A DNA stretch of 64,000 nt from Pseudomonas sp. B21_DOA (lineage in GTDB: Bacteria > Pseudomonadota > Gammaproteobacteria > Pseudomonadales > Pseudomonadaceae). Within the stretch, counting starts at the first letter, position 1; each line of letters starts with the position of its first letter. Positions 1 to 9,611 of the stretch are shown one piece after another. The notes under the pieces were generated by a model. The model was not told where the DNA came from. It made no database searches and was given only the letters and a program-made list of their open reading frames with translations. The translations under genes were made by a program, and so were the position numbers. The stretch covers positions 1,984,001 through 2,048,000 of the forward strand of contig CP086683.1 in NCBI GenBank assembly GCA_030544685.1. Reading direction: 5' to 3'.

Positions 1-885
1 CCAGCACCACATTGCCGAAGGTCTCGGTGAGGCTGGGAAATACGAACAGATCCCCTGAGGCGTAGTGCGCTGCCAGCGCTTCCCCGCGCTGTGCTCCGCA
101 GAAAATCGCCTCCGGCATCTCTTTTTCCAGCGTTGAACGTTGCGGGCCATCTCCGACCACAATCAGCTTCAGATGGCGCTGTGGATAAGTTTCCCGCAGG
201 GTGTCAAAGCAGCGTTTGAGCAGCCCCAGATTCTTCTCCGGGGCGAGCCTTCCTACGTGGATAACCGCGATATCCGTATCAGAGAGCCCCCATTGCTCAC
301 GCAACGCGCTCTGACGTTTGCTCGGATGAAACAACTGGCTGTCCACACCCCGCGACAACAACGCCAGCCGCTCGAAATGCCGCCGCTCCAGCTCCAGGCG
401 CTGACTGACGCTGGGCACCAAGGTCATTGCCGAACGATTGTGAAACCAGCGCAAGTAATGGGTCAGCATCCGCGTCAGCAGGCCGAGGCCGTACTGGCTG
501 GTGTATTGCTGGAAGTTGGTGTGAAAACCGCTCACCACCGCAATCCCCAGGCGCCGTGCCGCACGCAGTGCCGACAACCCGAGCGGCCCTTCCGTGGCGA
601 TGTACAGCACATCCGGACGTTGGCGTTTCCAGCGCCGCAGCAGCTTATGCATCGACGATTGGCCCCACTGCAGCCCCGGATAGCCCGGCAACGGCCATCC
701 GCGACACAGCAACAGTGCATCGTCTGTGCTGCGTTGCGGATCGCCGGCCTGGCGCGGACGCACCAGCTCCACCTGATGCCCACGTGCGCGCAGACCCTCG
801 CACAAGCGGCCAAGGGTATTGGCCACGCCGTTGATTTCCGGAGGAAGGTTTCGCTAATGAGGGTGATATGCAGAGCTGTCGTCAT
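1..885 (-). CDS. Glycosyltransferase family 1 (GT4-like), partial at the window edge, one frameshift
   Basis: Transfers a sugar from an activated donor, probably to a lipid or polysaccharide acceptor at the cytoplasmic face; the acceptor is not visible. The start (MTTALHITLISETF) is followed by a PPEINGVANT-like motif typical of MgtA-type mannosyltransferases. Near the window edge the motif SLTETFGNVVL is the nucleotide-sugar site of GT-B enzymes. About 290 of the usual ~400 residues are present; the C-terminus lies outside. The frame breaks at 843-844, where restoring one G in a GG run rejoins both halves. It lies 64 bp downstream of cysZ on the same strand, so the two may be cotranscribed. 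Confidence 0.85.
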
Positions 886-949
886 GGCCTCAGTGTCGGC
901 TGAGGCCATGTCGACGTTGTGACGTTCGGATGATGGATTTGTGACGCGG

Positions 950-1702
950 TCAGTGTTGAATCACCAGATTCTCGGCACCGCGCTCACGCACCCAGAACAG
1001 CGTAGCCCCGGCCACCGCCGCTGGCATCATCAGGATATTGACTACTGGAATCAGCAGCACCAGATAAACGATCCCGCCAAAACTCATGCTCTGCCAGCGC
1101 TTCTGCCGCAACCAGGCGAGCATCTCGTTCCAGCCGAGTTTGTGGTTGTCCGCCGGGTAGTCGATGTACTGGATGGCCATCATCCACACACCGAACAGCA
1201 GCCATAACGGCGCGGCGACAATATTCACCACCGGGATGAAGGAGAGGATGAACAGGCCGATGGCGCGCGGCAAGAAGTAGCCGAGCTTGCGCATTTCCCG
1301 GGCGAGGGTGCGCGGGATCATCGCGATCAGTTCGCCCCAGCTGAACGCCGGGAAATCATCGGTGCCGCGCACCACCACTTCGACTTTCTCCGCGAGGAAA
1401 CCGTTGAACGGTGCGGCAATAATGTTGGCGAGCATGGTGAAGGTGAAAAACACCATCAAGGCCACGAGGACCACGAACAGCGGCCAGAGGATATAGCTTA
1501 GGAAACTCAGCCATTCAGGCAACGACGGCATCAGCGTATCGACCCACAGGCTGAACTGGTGGCCGGCCAGATAGATCAATCCGACGAACAGCACCAGGTT
1601 GATCGCCAGCGGCAACAACACGAACAGGCGCAGGCCAGGGCTCAGGACCAGTTTGAGGCCTTCGCGCAGGTATTGCGGGCCTGACAGAACAGGGGCGGGC
1701 AT
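950..1702 (-). CDS. cysZ: Sulfate transporter CysZ
   Basis: Inner-membrane protein of the CysZ family, which takes up sulfate for cysteine synthesis. The 250-residue product has four or more strongly hydrophobic segments, an N-terminal [15 protein letters not shown] stretch and the conserved [16 protein letters not shown] motif. I chose the ATG at 1702 because GGAG lies 9 nt upstream; an upstream extension adds 27 residues with no family similarity. It is divergent from trxB and upstream of the glycosyltransferase. The family assignment is firm; transport of sulfate is inferred from the family. Confidence 0.93.
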   Translation of the reverse strand: MPAPVLSGPQYLREGLKLVLSPGLRLFVLLPLAINLVLFVGLIYLAGHQFSLWVDTLMPSLPEWLSFLSYILWPLFVVLVALMVFFTFTMLANIIAAPFNGFLAEKVEVVVRGTDDFPAFSWGELIAMIPRTLAREMRKLGYFLPRAIGLFILSFIPVVNIVAAPLWLLFGVWMMAIQYIDYPADNHKLGWNEMLAWLRQKRWQSMSFGGIVYLVLLIPVVNILMMPAAVAGATLFWVRERGAENLVIQH

Positions 1703-2977
<1,275 letters not shown>

Positions 2978-2984
2978 GACCGCA

Positions 2985-3027
2985 GGGCACAAAAAACCGG
3001 CCAGAGATTGGCCGGTTTTTTGTGCCC
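2985..3027 (+). terminator. Rho-independent terminator of trxB
   Basis: A perfect inverted repeat (GGGCAC, A6, CCGGCCA, five-base loop, TGGCCGG, T6, GTGCCC) starts 8 bp after the trxB stop. The A-run and T-run make it work in either direction, which also suits the minus-strand gene ending at 3167. Confidence 0.9.
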
Positions 3028-3054
3028 GAGATTCGCAGCCGCCACGCATCCAGT

Positions 3055-3144
3055 ATGGGAGCGAGCCTGCTCGCGAAAGCGGGGTATCAGTCGACATCAA
3101 CGTTGAATGTCAGTCCGTCTTCGCGAGCAGGCTCGCTCCCACAG
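3055..3144. repeat. REPIN: two inverted REP copies
   Basis: GGGAGCGAGCCTGCTCGCGAA at 3057 is repeated in inverted orientation ending at 3144, with about 40 bp between. Each arm is itself an imperfect palindrome. This is the doublet form of the REP family found extragenically throughout P. fluorescens-group genomes, here in the convergent gap between trxB and hopJ. Confidence 0.88.
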
Positions 3145-3166
3145 TGGGTAGGTGTGGCTATTGGGA

Positions 3167-3505
3167 TCAGCGGCGGGTCAGGGGTTGTGCGCTGAATTTA
3201 ACCCCGGCCAGGCCGTGCTTGATCAACGCGCGGATATTGCCGTGATCGCTGCCTTCAGGGGTCGCCAGCACCGAGCGGTAATGCTCGCCGAACGCCAGTA
3301 GCGCTTCTTCATCGCTCAAGCCTTCGAGCAGGGCCAGCCCCAGGGTCTTGCAGGAGCCTTCGTTCTGCCCGGCAGCGTTTTCCACGCCGCCGTTGTTGAA
3401 CGCTTGCGGCTGGTAGTCGTAACCGGCGGCGATGAACGCCAGGGTGTCGGCGAAAGCATGCTCGCCGCTCTTGAGGCTGGCGCGCAGGGTGTTCAGATCA
3501 GTCAT
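3167..3505 (-). CDS. HopJ-type effector family protein
   Basis: A 112-residue protein of the family named after the P. syringae effector candidate HopJ (PF08888). Here it is probably a housekeeping protein, as it sits in a pterin operon and no type III secretion gene is near. Visible features are the N-terminal TLRASLKSGEHAFADTLAFI helix and the segment AGQNEGSCKTLGLALLEGLS. The ATG overlaps the stop of the DUF1244 gene (ATGACTGA), which indicates translational coupling; the longer frame start at 3613 lies inside that gene. Function unknown. Confidence 0.8.
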   Translation of the reverse strand: MTDLNTLRASLKSGEHAFADTLAFIAAGYDYQPQAFNNGGVENAAGQNEGSCKTLGLALLEGLSDEEALLAFGEHYRSVLATPEGSDHGNIRALIKHGLAGVKFSAQPLTRR

Positions 3506-3794
3506 TGGGTTTTCCTTTGGCAAACGCTGCTTGCTGCTCGGCGCTGGCTTCTTGCTGGTATTGGGCCTTCCACTCGGCGTAGGGCATGCCATACACCACT
3601 TCTCGGGCATCATCGAGGCTGACCTCGATCTGGCGTTGGTCGGCCTCGGCCTTGTACCACTTGGACAGGCAGTTGCGGCAGAACCCGGCGAGGTTCATCA
3701 GGTCGATGTTCTGCACGTCCTTGCGGCTGTCGAGGTGAGCGACCAGTCGGCGGAAGGCGGCGGCTTCGAGTTCCAGGCGTTGTTGCTCGGTCAT
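3498..3794 (-). CDS. DUF1244 family protein
   Basis: Small 98-residue cytoplasmic protein of the DUF1244 family. Cysteines occur in AGFCRNCLSKWYKAEAD (about residues 38-54), followed by DAREVVYGMPYAEWK, a pattern conserved in the family as I recall it. The CxxC pair could bind metal, but that is inference. It overlaps the hopJ-like gene by 8 nt and lies downstream of folX, an order common in Pseudomonas. Function unknown. Confidence 0.85.
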   Translation of the reverse strand: MTEQQRLELEAAAFRRLVAHLDSRKDVQNIDLMNLAGFCRNCLSKWYKAEADQRQIEVSLDDAREVVYGMPYAEWKAQYQQEASAEQQAAFAKGKPND

Positions 3795-3875
3795 AAGGGT
3801 CTCTTCGAGACAGCTTCAAGCGGCAAGCTACAAGCTGCAAGATTGAATTTTGGGGGCGTTAGATTAACGCTTACG

Positions 3876-3954
3876 GCTTGAAGCTTGAAGCTTGAAGCTT
3901 GAAGCTTGAAGCTTGAAGCTTGAAGCTTGAAGCTTGAAGCTTGAAGCTTGAAGC
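3876..3954. repeat. Tandem heptamer array (GCTTGAA)n, about 11 copies
   Basis: The 7-bp unit GCTTGAA is repeated head to tail with almost no variation and ends at the folX stop codon. Each unit junction makes the palindrome AAGCTT. Degenerate related sequence (CAAGCTGCAAG-like) lies to the left at 3805-3840 and also between algF and algA near 63830. It lies between folX and the DUF1244 gene. Confidence 0.95.
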
Positions 3955-4325
3955 TAGCGGCTCGCCGCGAGCGTAATCGATACCGACTCGGCGAAGCGCA
4001 GCGCGTGCGGCTTGTCGACCTCGACTTCGGCGTACAGCACCGATGCATTGGTCATCACCAGATCGAGCAATTCTTGCGTCAGGCGTTCGAGCAGCGCGAA
4101 GCGGTTGCCTTCGACATGCGCGATGATCGCTTTGGTGATGGTGCGGTAATTGAGCGCGTGGTCGATGTCGTTGTCACGCACGGCTTCTTGCGCCGCGTAC
4201 AGGATGGTCAGGTTAATCAGCACGTCCTGCTTGTTGAGGATTTCATCCTCGTTGATGCCGATAAACGTGCGCAAGCGCAGATCCTTGACCCGGATGCGCG
4301 CCATTCCCGGTTGAAGTTGTGGCAT
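3954..4325 (-). CDS. folX: Dihydroneopterin triphosphate 2'-epimerase FolX
   Basis: Epimerises dihydroneopterin triphosphate to dihydromonapterin triphosphate in the tetrahydromonapterin pathway. The 123-residue product matches E. coli FolX closely as I recall it: [19 protein letters not shown], the [18 protein letters not shown] block and [17 protein letters not shown]. These features set it apart from the paralogous aldolase FolB. The ATG at 4325 has GGAG 8 nt upstream. The neighbour folM makes the next reduction step, which supports FolX over FolB. The heptamer array directly abuts the stop codon. Confidence 0.9.
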   Translation of the reverse strand: MPQLQPGMARIRVKDLRLRTFIGINEDEILNKQDVLINLTILYAAQEAVRDNDIDHALNYRTITKAIIAHVEGNRFALLERLTQELLDLVMTNASVLYAEVEVDKPHALRFAESVSITLAASR

Positions 4326-4397
4326 TGATTTGCTCCGTCCAGTCTATTGCAGGCGTTCTGGTGGATATTACTCGACTCGCAACCGAAGCGGGACGGC

Positions 4398-5108
4398 CTA
4401 TTTGACGTGCCGGCCGCCGTTGAGGGTCAGGGTTGTGCCGGTGACATAAGGATTGTCGAGCAGATAGCGCAGGCTTTGATAGATCACCTCGCTGCCGGGT
4501 TCGATGCCCAGCGCGGATCTGGCCAGCGCCTTGGCACGGTAAGCGGCGTCATCGTCGGGGTTGAACAACAGCAGCGCCGGAGCAATGCCATTGACCTTGA
4601 TGGCGGGCGCAAAGCGCGCGGCGAACGACAGGGTAAGGCTGTCGAGCCCCGCCTTGCTTGCGCAATAACCGATGTGCTTGCTGCTGCCCTTGCGGGTGAC
4701 GTCGTCGCTGATGTGAACGATGTCGGCTGGCGCCGAACGCTGCAGCAACTCAGCGCAGTGCAGGTTGATCAAGTAGGGCGCGAGCAGGTGGATACTGAAC
4801 ATGCGGTTGAAGGCTTCAGCTTCGCTGCCCGGAGTTTCCGCCAGCCATTCAGAAGCGTTGTGCACGATCGCGCGCAAACTGTCGGTGTGGGCTTTAAGTG
4901 CATCGATAAAAGCCAGAATCCCGGCCTCGCTGGAAAAGTCCGCGTACAGACCTGTCGCGCCCAGATCGCGCAATTGCTGCACGCCGGGGCGTTCGGTTCG
5001 GTACGTGAAGATGACTCGATGGCCATCTTCGAGCAAGCGCTGCGCACAGTGCAGGCCGACCCGCTGGCCGGCGCCGGTGATGAGGATCGGGGCTGCGGAA
5101 TCTGGCAT
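4398..5108 (-). CDS. folM: Dihydromonapterin reductase FolM
   Basis: Short-chain dehydrogenase that reduces dihydromonapterin to tetrahydromonapterin with NADPH. The 236-residue protein has the nucleotide motif TGAGQRVGLH near residue 12, the VHNAS motif, YCASK with catalytic Tyr and Lys, and the C-terminal GTTLTLNGGRHVK. The GQRVG form is shared with FolM and pteridine reductases. It sits 72 bp upstream of folX. In Pseudomonas the product serves phenylalanine hydroxylase, which would feed the homogentisate genes at 22548-25803. Confidence 0.9.
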   Translation of the reverse strand: MPDSAAPILITGAGQRVGLHCAQRLLEDGHRVIFTYRTERPGVQQLRDLGATGLYADFSSEAGILAFIDALKAHTDSLRAIVHNASEWLAETPGSEAEAFNRMFSIHLLAPYLINLHCAELLQRSAPADIVHISDDVTRKGSSKHIGYCASKAGLDSLTLSFAARFAPAIKVNGIAPALLLFNPDDDAAYRAKALARSALGIEPGSEVIYQSLRYLLDNPYVTGTTLTLNGGRHVK

Positions 5109-5166
5109 GGGCGGCTCGCTTCGCGGTTGAAGCGAAAACTATAACAGGCTCGCCGCCCGCTGCAGA

Positions 5167-5736
5167 TCAGCGATTCTGCGCCGACGGTGTAGCCGCCAGT
5201 GGCCGCGTCGGTGGGCTGTTCAACCAGTTCGCCAGCAGCCGCGTCGATAAGGGGATGAAAAAATACACCATCAGCGGTGTCAGGCACGCCGTGCCGATCA
5301 ATATCCGCGGCAACAGGCTCAACTCAGCCAGCAGCGGGCCGAGGATAAAGTTGAAAATAAGCGACACCGGGAAAAACGCCAGCCAGATCGCCACGGCTTG
5401 CTTCCAACGCGGTGGGCGTTGCCCGGCCGCACCGAACCAGCCTTCAATGCCACTGACCCGATGTTCTTTGGGATGCTCGAACAGATCGCTGCCACGGTTC
5501 AGCCAGGCTGTGCGCGACGCCGAGTACTCCCACGCATGCAGCGTCTGCTCATCGACAAAGCGGAAAATGATCTGGAATTCGTTGTCGCCTGGCGGCGGCG
5601 CAAGCACGCCGGAGCCCAAATAGCCGGGGAAGTCGGTTGCCAATTGTTCGCCTTCGCGCAGCCAGGCGATCAGATCGTGATAACGGCCATCGGCGACGCG
5701 ACGCGCTACCATCAGCGTGACGGGGGAAGTAGACAT
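5167..5736 (-). CDS. Antibiotic biosynthesis monooxygenase (ABM) domain membrane protein
   Basis: The 189-residue protein has an N-terminal ABM-type ferredoxin-like domain (SPVTLMVARRVADGRYHDL to about residue 100, including PGDNEFQIIFRF). Two or three membrane segments follow (AVAIWLAFFPVSLIFNFILG and LIGTACLTPLMVYFFIPL). Such ABM-plus-membrane proteins are widespread and uncharacterised. The ATG at 5736 starts the domain; the longer frame adds 30 residues with no visible signal. It lies 58 bp upstream of folM and divergent from the LitR-like gene, so it may lead the fol operon. Confidence 0.75.
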   Translation of the reverse strand: MSTSPVTLMVARRVADGRYHDLIAWLREGEQLATDFPGYLGSGVLAPPPGDNEFQIIFRFVDEQTLHAWEYSASRTAWLNRGSDLFEHPKEHRVSGIEGWFGAAGQRPPRWKQAVAIWLAFFPVSLIFNFILGPLLAELSLLPRILIGTACLTPLMVYFFIPLSTRLLANWLNSPPTRPLAATPSAQNR

Positions 5737-5880
5737 TTTGTATCTCCGTATTTCGAGTGCGGCGCTCCGGGTAAGAGTCTCGCCTGACGCGGGCCGGGGT
5801 AGAGGCCTGCGCTTTGTAACAAGCAAGGATTATTCCTGATTTTGTCGATTAAACCAGCCACATTCGTCGTAGATCATTGC

Positions 5881-5911
5881 TTGGACGTTTGCGCCCCATC
5901 ATGTTTAGAAT
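5881..5911 (+). promoter_or_regulatory. Possible sigma70 promoter with long spacer before the LitR-like gene
   Basis: TTGGAC at 5881 and TAGAAT at 5906 are separated by 19 bp. A 19-bp spacer is the form used by MerR-family-activated promoters, so autoregulation is conceivable. I found no perfect TGTACA-type inverted site in the region. Weak evidence. Confidence 0.35.
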
Positions 5912-5946
5912 GGGATCCAATTCACCGACATGGAAGTTGACCGCAG

Positions 5947-6905
5947 ATGCCTGTAATCACGGACACTCGCCCGGCTTCGACAGCCCCCGGCGCGCTCGAT
6001 CGCGAAGAGCTGTTTCCCATCCGCGAGGTGGCGCGGTTGACCGGTGTCAACCCGGTGACCTTGCGTGCCTGGGAACGCCGCTACGGATTGATCCAGCCGA
6101 CCCGCACCGAAAGCGGGCATCGTCTGTATTCAATGAACGACATTGAGCGCGTTCGCAGCATTGTCGACTGGATCGATCGTGGCGTGGCGGTAAGTAAAGT
6201 CGGCAAGATTCTGGCGAAGACTGAACCTGCGAAGGTTCTGGCGAATTTTATTCCCGATGACCATGTGCAGGCCGATTACAAGCAATGGCAGGAGCAGATT
6301 CAGCAGGCGGTGAGTGCGTTCGACGACCAGCAACTGGATCGTGTCTACGGGCAGATTTTTCGTCGTACACGCTGCCGGTTGTGTTCGAAGCCATCATCCT
6401 GCCGTTGTGGCGGCAACTGCTTCAGCGCCAGGACGCGTTCGGGCAGACCAGCGAATGGTTGTTTTTCGATGGTTTTCTCAGGGCGCGCGTATTGCAGCGC
6501 ATCGTCATGCTGCGTGGCGCGCAACCGCGTCGAATCATCGTCAGTGCACTCGCCGGGCAGTGTCGTGAACTTGAGTTACTGGTGGCAGCGCTGTTTCTCA
6601 GCGGCAACGATTCCGGTGTACGGGTGCTGACCACCGGCCAACCCTTCGACGAGCTGACCCTGGTTTGTGAAAAGGTCAAACCTGCGGCGCTTGTGCTGTT
6701 TTCCAATCATGCCCCGGGGCCGGAACTGCCGCGACGCCTGAATCGTCTGGCGATGAGCCTCGACTGCCAATTGATGCTGGCCGGCGATGCCTCGGATTTG
6801 GCTGAGGACAGCCTGGCCGGCTCATCGGTGGCCTGTCTTGGTAACGAGGGCGCGACCATGCGTCAGCGCATGAAGCAATTCATGGCAGGCAAACTGGATA
6901 CCTGA
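5947..6905 (+). CDS. MerR-family regulator, LitR/CarH-like without the B12-ligand histidine, one frameshift
   Basis: DNA-binding regulator of about 319 residues. Residues 22-95 form the MerR winged helix (FPIREVARLTGVNPVTLRAW, RRYGLIQPTR, GHRLYSMNDIERV). The rest matches the helical bundle and Rossmann-like domains of LitR/CarH photoreceptors. At the position of the EH pair that holds the lower B12 ligand the protein has E-W (SEWLFFDG), so cobalamin binding looks lost, as in class II LitR. The frame breaks at the T-run 6356-6360; one more T restores QIFSSYTLPVVF. The short LOV receptor gene lies close by, suggesting light control. Confidence 0.82.
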
Positions 6906-6908
6906 AAC

Positions 6909-7514
6909 TCAGGCGTGCAGGGCGGGGTGAGTCAGGCGATGTTGTTGCAGGATGAACTGGCGCAGGCGCTCGGTTTCGTCGGCATCGGTCTGGCTCAGTT
7001 CGTAAGCGAAGAAACCTTGCTCGGTTTCCCGTTCGAAATGGCCGCGCAGGGATATCCGCTCATAACCGGAAGGGCTGAACCACAGGGCGAAATGTTTTGG
7101 TGGCTTGGTCTTGTTGCGCACTTCCAGCAACACGCCTTTATGAGATACCTCATGCACCCACAGCGTGCCGGGCTGACCTTTGGCATTTTCCAGTGCCACC
7201 GGCTCTTCAAGCACCAGGCGCCAAGGGCGCACCATTGGGCCGTCTTCGTAAATGCTCGGCACACCGAGACGCAGATGCAGCGCGTGAAACTCGTCTTCCA
7301 CCAGATGCAGCGGAAAAGTCATCTGCTGATTTTCGAAATTGGCCTGGATCGTCACTTGTTCATGAGCAGCCAGACGTGTCAGCAGATCACGGATTTGCGA
7401 ACCGCCATTAACCAGCAGACTCGACGTCGCATCCCGCACATTCAATTGCGGGTTGTGCTGCATGGTCTGGATGAAATCCAGCTCGTCCTGGGTGAGGAGG
7501 GCGTCGCGCTGCAT
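6909..7514 (-). CDS. PilZ-type (c-di-GMP-binding) protein with YcgR-like N-terminus
   Basis: A 201-residue cytoplasmic protein with a YcgR-like layout: an N-terminal beta domain (EQVTIQANFENQQMTFPLHL) and then a PilZ-like domain starting at RPWRLVLEE, with LWVHEVSHKGVLLEV. The usual PilZ RxxxR is only partly present (VRPWR), and the DxSxxG motif appears as EVSHKG, so c-di-GMP binding is uncertain. It is convergent with the LitR-like gene, with only 3 bp between, and lies downstream of the LOV gene. An effector role in motility or matrix control is inference. Confidence 0.62.
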   Translation of the reverse strand: MQRDALLTQDELDFIQTMQHNPQLNVRDATSSLLVNGGSQIRDLLTRLAAHEQVTIQANFENQQMTFPLHLVEDEFHALHLRLGVPSIYEDGPMVRPWRLVLEEPVALENAKGQPGTLWVHEVSHKGVLLEVRNKTKPPKHFALWFSPSGYERISLRGHFERETEQGFFAYELSQTDADETERLRQFILQQHRLTHPALHA

Positions 7515-7568
7515 GGTTAACTCGAAGTGAATAGTTACAAAGTCATTGGTGATTGTAGTTAATGACCA

Positions 7569-8045
7569 TCAGTTCGCGGTTTTGTTTGCGCCGTTCGTCG
7601 CTTTGAGTGCTGCCAACTCGCTTTGCAGCGCCGCCACTTGTGCTTCCAGCTGCGCAACCCGCTGCTGCGCCTTGACCTGAACCGTCACATCCTTCTGCAC
7701 ACCGATGAAATAGGTCTGTCCGTCATCGGCATTTTTTATCGTCGACAATGACAATTCGTTCCAGAACGGCGTGCCATCCTTGCGATAGTTGCGCAGTATT
7801 TCCCGGCAGCGACCGCCTTCACGCAATGTCTCGCGAATCAGCTGCAGGCTTGGTTGATCACGGTCTCCAGCCTGCAAAAAACGACAGTCCTGGTAGAGAA
7901 TCTCCTCACTGCTGTAACCGGTCATGCGCTCAAAGGCAGGGTTGACGTAAATAAGGATGTTGTCCTGCTCGCCTTCCTTTTCAGCGACCACGATTCCGTC
8001 ATTCGACGCATTGATCACCATTTGCAGCAGGCTGGCGTTGATCAT
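7569..8045 (-). CDS. Short LOV blue-light photoreceptor (PpSB-LOV type)
   Basis: A 158-residue single-domain photoreceptor. The LOV core (residues 8-120) includes NPAFERMTGYSSEEIL, the flavin-adduct motif DCRFLQ with the photoactive cysteine, NYRKDGTPFWNELSLS and YFIGVQKDVT. A C-terminal coiled coil (QRVAQLEAQVAALQSELAAL) replaces any kinase or output domain. This matches the short LOV proteins PpSB1/PpSB2 of P. putida, which bind FMN and dimerise through the terminal helices. It is divergent from a flavodoxin gene and near the LitR-like regulator. Family assignment is strong; the signalling partner is inferred. Confidence 0.92.
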   Translation of the reverse strand: MINASLLQMVINASNDGIVVAEKEGEQDNILIYVNPAFERMTGYSSEEILYQDCRFLQAGDRDQPSLQLIRETLREGGRCREILRNYRKDGTPFWNELSLSTIKNADDGQTYFIGVQKDVTVQVKAQQRVAQLEAQVAALQSELAALKATNGANKTAN

Positions 8046-8197
8046 CCGAGAATCCCTTCCGTTGTGTCAGTGGCAGGCATTCTAGAAGAAAGCCGCGGAC
8101 TGTCTATAGGCCAGCACCTTCCATTGAGAGCGAATCGCAACATCGCAGCGTGGGCTGTTACTATCGCGGCTCTTTTTTCAGTTCCAGGATCAGATTG

Positions 8198-8653
8198 ATG
8201 AAAGTCGCCATCCTCTCAGGTTCCGTCTACGGCACCGCCGAAGAAGTCGCCCGCCACGCCCAGAACCTGCTGAAAGCCGCCGGCTTTGCGACTTTCTACA
8301 ACTCCCGCGCCACATTGGCCGATATTCAGGCGTTCGGCCCGGAGGCCCTTCTCGCTGTGACTTCGACCACGGGCATGGGCGAGCTGCCGGACAACTTGCA
8401 ACCTTTGTATTCAGCTTTGCGCGATCAGTTGCCAGCTACCTTGCGCGGCCTGCCCGGCGCGGTGATCGCGCTCGGTGATGCCAGCTACGGCGACACCTTC
8501 TGCGGCGGCGGTGAACAGCTGCGAGAATTGTTTGCCGAACTGAGCGTGAACGAGGTGCAGGAAATGTTGCGCATCGACGCCAGCGAAAGCGTCACTCCGG
8601 AAACCGATGCCGAGCCGTGGCTGGCGCAACTGATCGACGCGCTCAAGGGCTGA
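8198..8653 (+). CDS. Flavodoxin-like protein (MioC type)
   Basis: A 151-residue FMN electron carrier of the MioC/CysJ flavodoxin class. It has the phosphate-binding loop SGSVYGTAEEVA, the STTGMGELPDN loop over the isoalloxazine ring and GDASYGDTFCGGGEQL near residue 90-105. The ATG at 8198 starts exactly at the flavodoxin fold; upstream codons are not family-like. It shares a 152-bp divergent region with the LOV gene. The redox partner is not visible. Confidence 0.88.
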   Translation: MKVAILSGSVYGTAEEVARHAQNLLKAAGFATFYNSRATLADIQAFGPEALLAVTSTTGMGELPDNLQPLYSALRDQLPATLRGLPGAVIALGDASYGDTFCGGGEQLRELFAELSVNEVQEMLRIDASESVTPETDAEPWLAQLIDALKG

Positions 8654-8829
8654 TCGCCCAGAGATGTCGCTGCACCTGGACAAGCGTCGTTGCGTTGGAA
8701 CTGGTTCAGGCTGTTTGCGCGACTGACTCGTTCAGTCATCAAGCTGGCTGCCAATGCAACTACGCGATGCCTTGCGCCTGACTAGACTGCTGACACGAGC
8801 AGAACAAGAAGAACGCAGAGGTGCATACA

Positions 8830-9611
8830 GTGAGCGTAGCCCCCGTCCAATCGTCGCCGAATGTCAAAGACCAGGTCAGCGCTGCCGAGTGGCAGACCCG
8901 CGTCGATCTTGCCGCCTGTTACCGTCTGGTCGCGCTGCACGGCTGGGACGATCTGATCTTCACACATATCTCCGCCAAGGTGCCCGGCACCGAAGATTTC
9001 CTGATCAATCCGTTCGGGCTGATGTTCCACGAGATCACCGCCTCAAGCCTGGTGAAAGTCGATCAGGCTGGCAACAAACTCATGGACAGTCCCTACGAAA
9101 TAAACCCCGCCGGTTACACCATCCACAGTGCCGTTCACGAAGTCCGCCACGATGTAGTTTGCGTGCTGCATACACACACCGCGTCAGGCGTCGCCGTTTC
9201 GGCGCAAAAGCAGGGGTGTTGCCGATCAGTCAGCAATCACTGTTCGTGTTGTCGAGCCTGGCTTATCACGCGTACGAGGGTGTGGCGCTGAATCATGAAG
9301 AAAAGGCGCGCCTGCAAGCCGATCTCGGCGACAACAATTTCCTCATGCTGCACAACCACGGTCTGCTGACCTGTGGCGGCACCATTGCCGATACCTTTCT
9401 GATGATGTTCACCTTCCAGCGTGCCTGCGATATTCAAGTCATGGCGCAAACCGGCGGGACGGAACTGATCGCCATCGAACCGCAGATCCTCGCCGGCGCC
9501 AAGGCAATGATTGCCGGCGTCACCAAGAGCGCTCAAGGCATGGGCGGCGCACTGGCGTGGCCGGCGCTGCTGCGCAAACTCGATCTCCAGGATCCGGGGT
9601 ATAAATTCTAA
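8830..9611 (+). CDS. Class II aldolase/adducin family protein, one frameshift
   Basis: Zinc-dependent aldolase-fold protein of about 260 residues. Visible are the N-terminal WQTRVDLAACYRLVALHGWD, FTHISAKVPG, the metal ligands in LHTHTASGVAV (about residue 112) and the third histidine region MLHNHGLL. The frame breaks in the G-run 9213-9216; one added G restores QKQGVLPISQQSLFVLS. I chose GTG 8830 because AGAGG precedes it by 7 nt; GTG 8821 overlaps that site. The stop overlaps the start of the hydrolase gene (TAATG), so the two are coupled. Substrate unknown. Confidence 0.85.

Noticed and set aside
3876..3954. Heptamer array as replication-origin iterons
   Set aside because: No replication gene or DnaA box is near, and the unit is too short and lies inside an operon.
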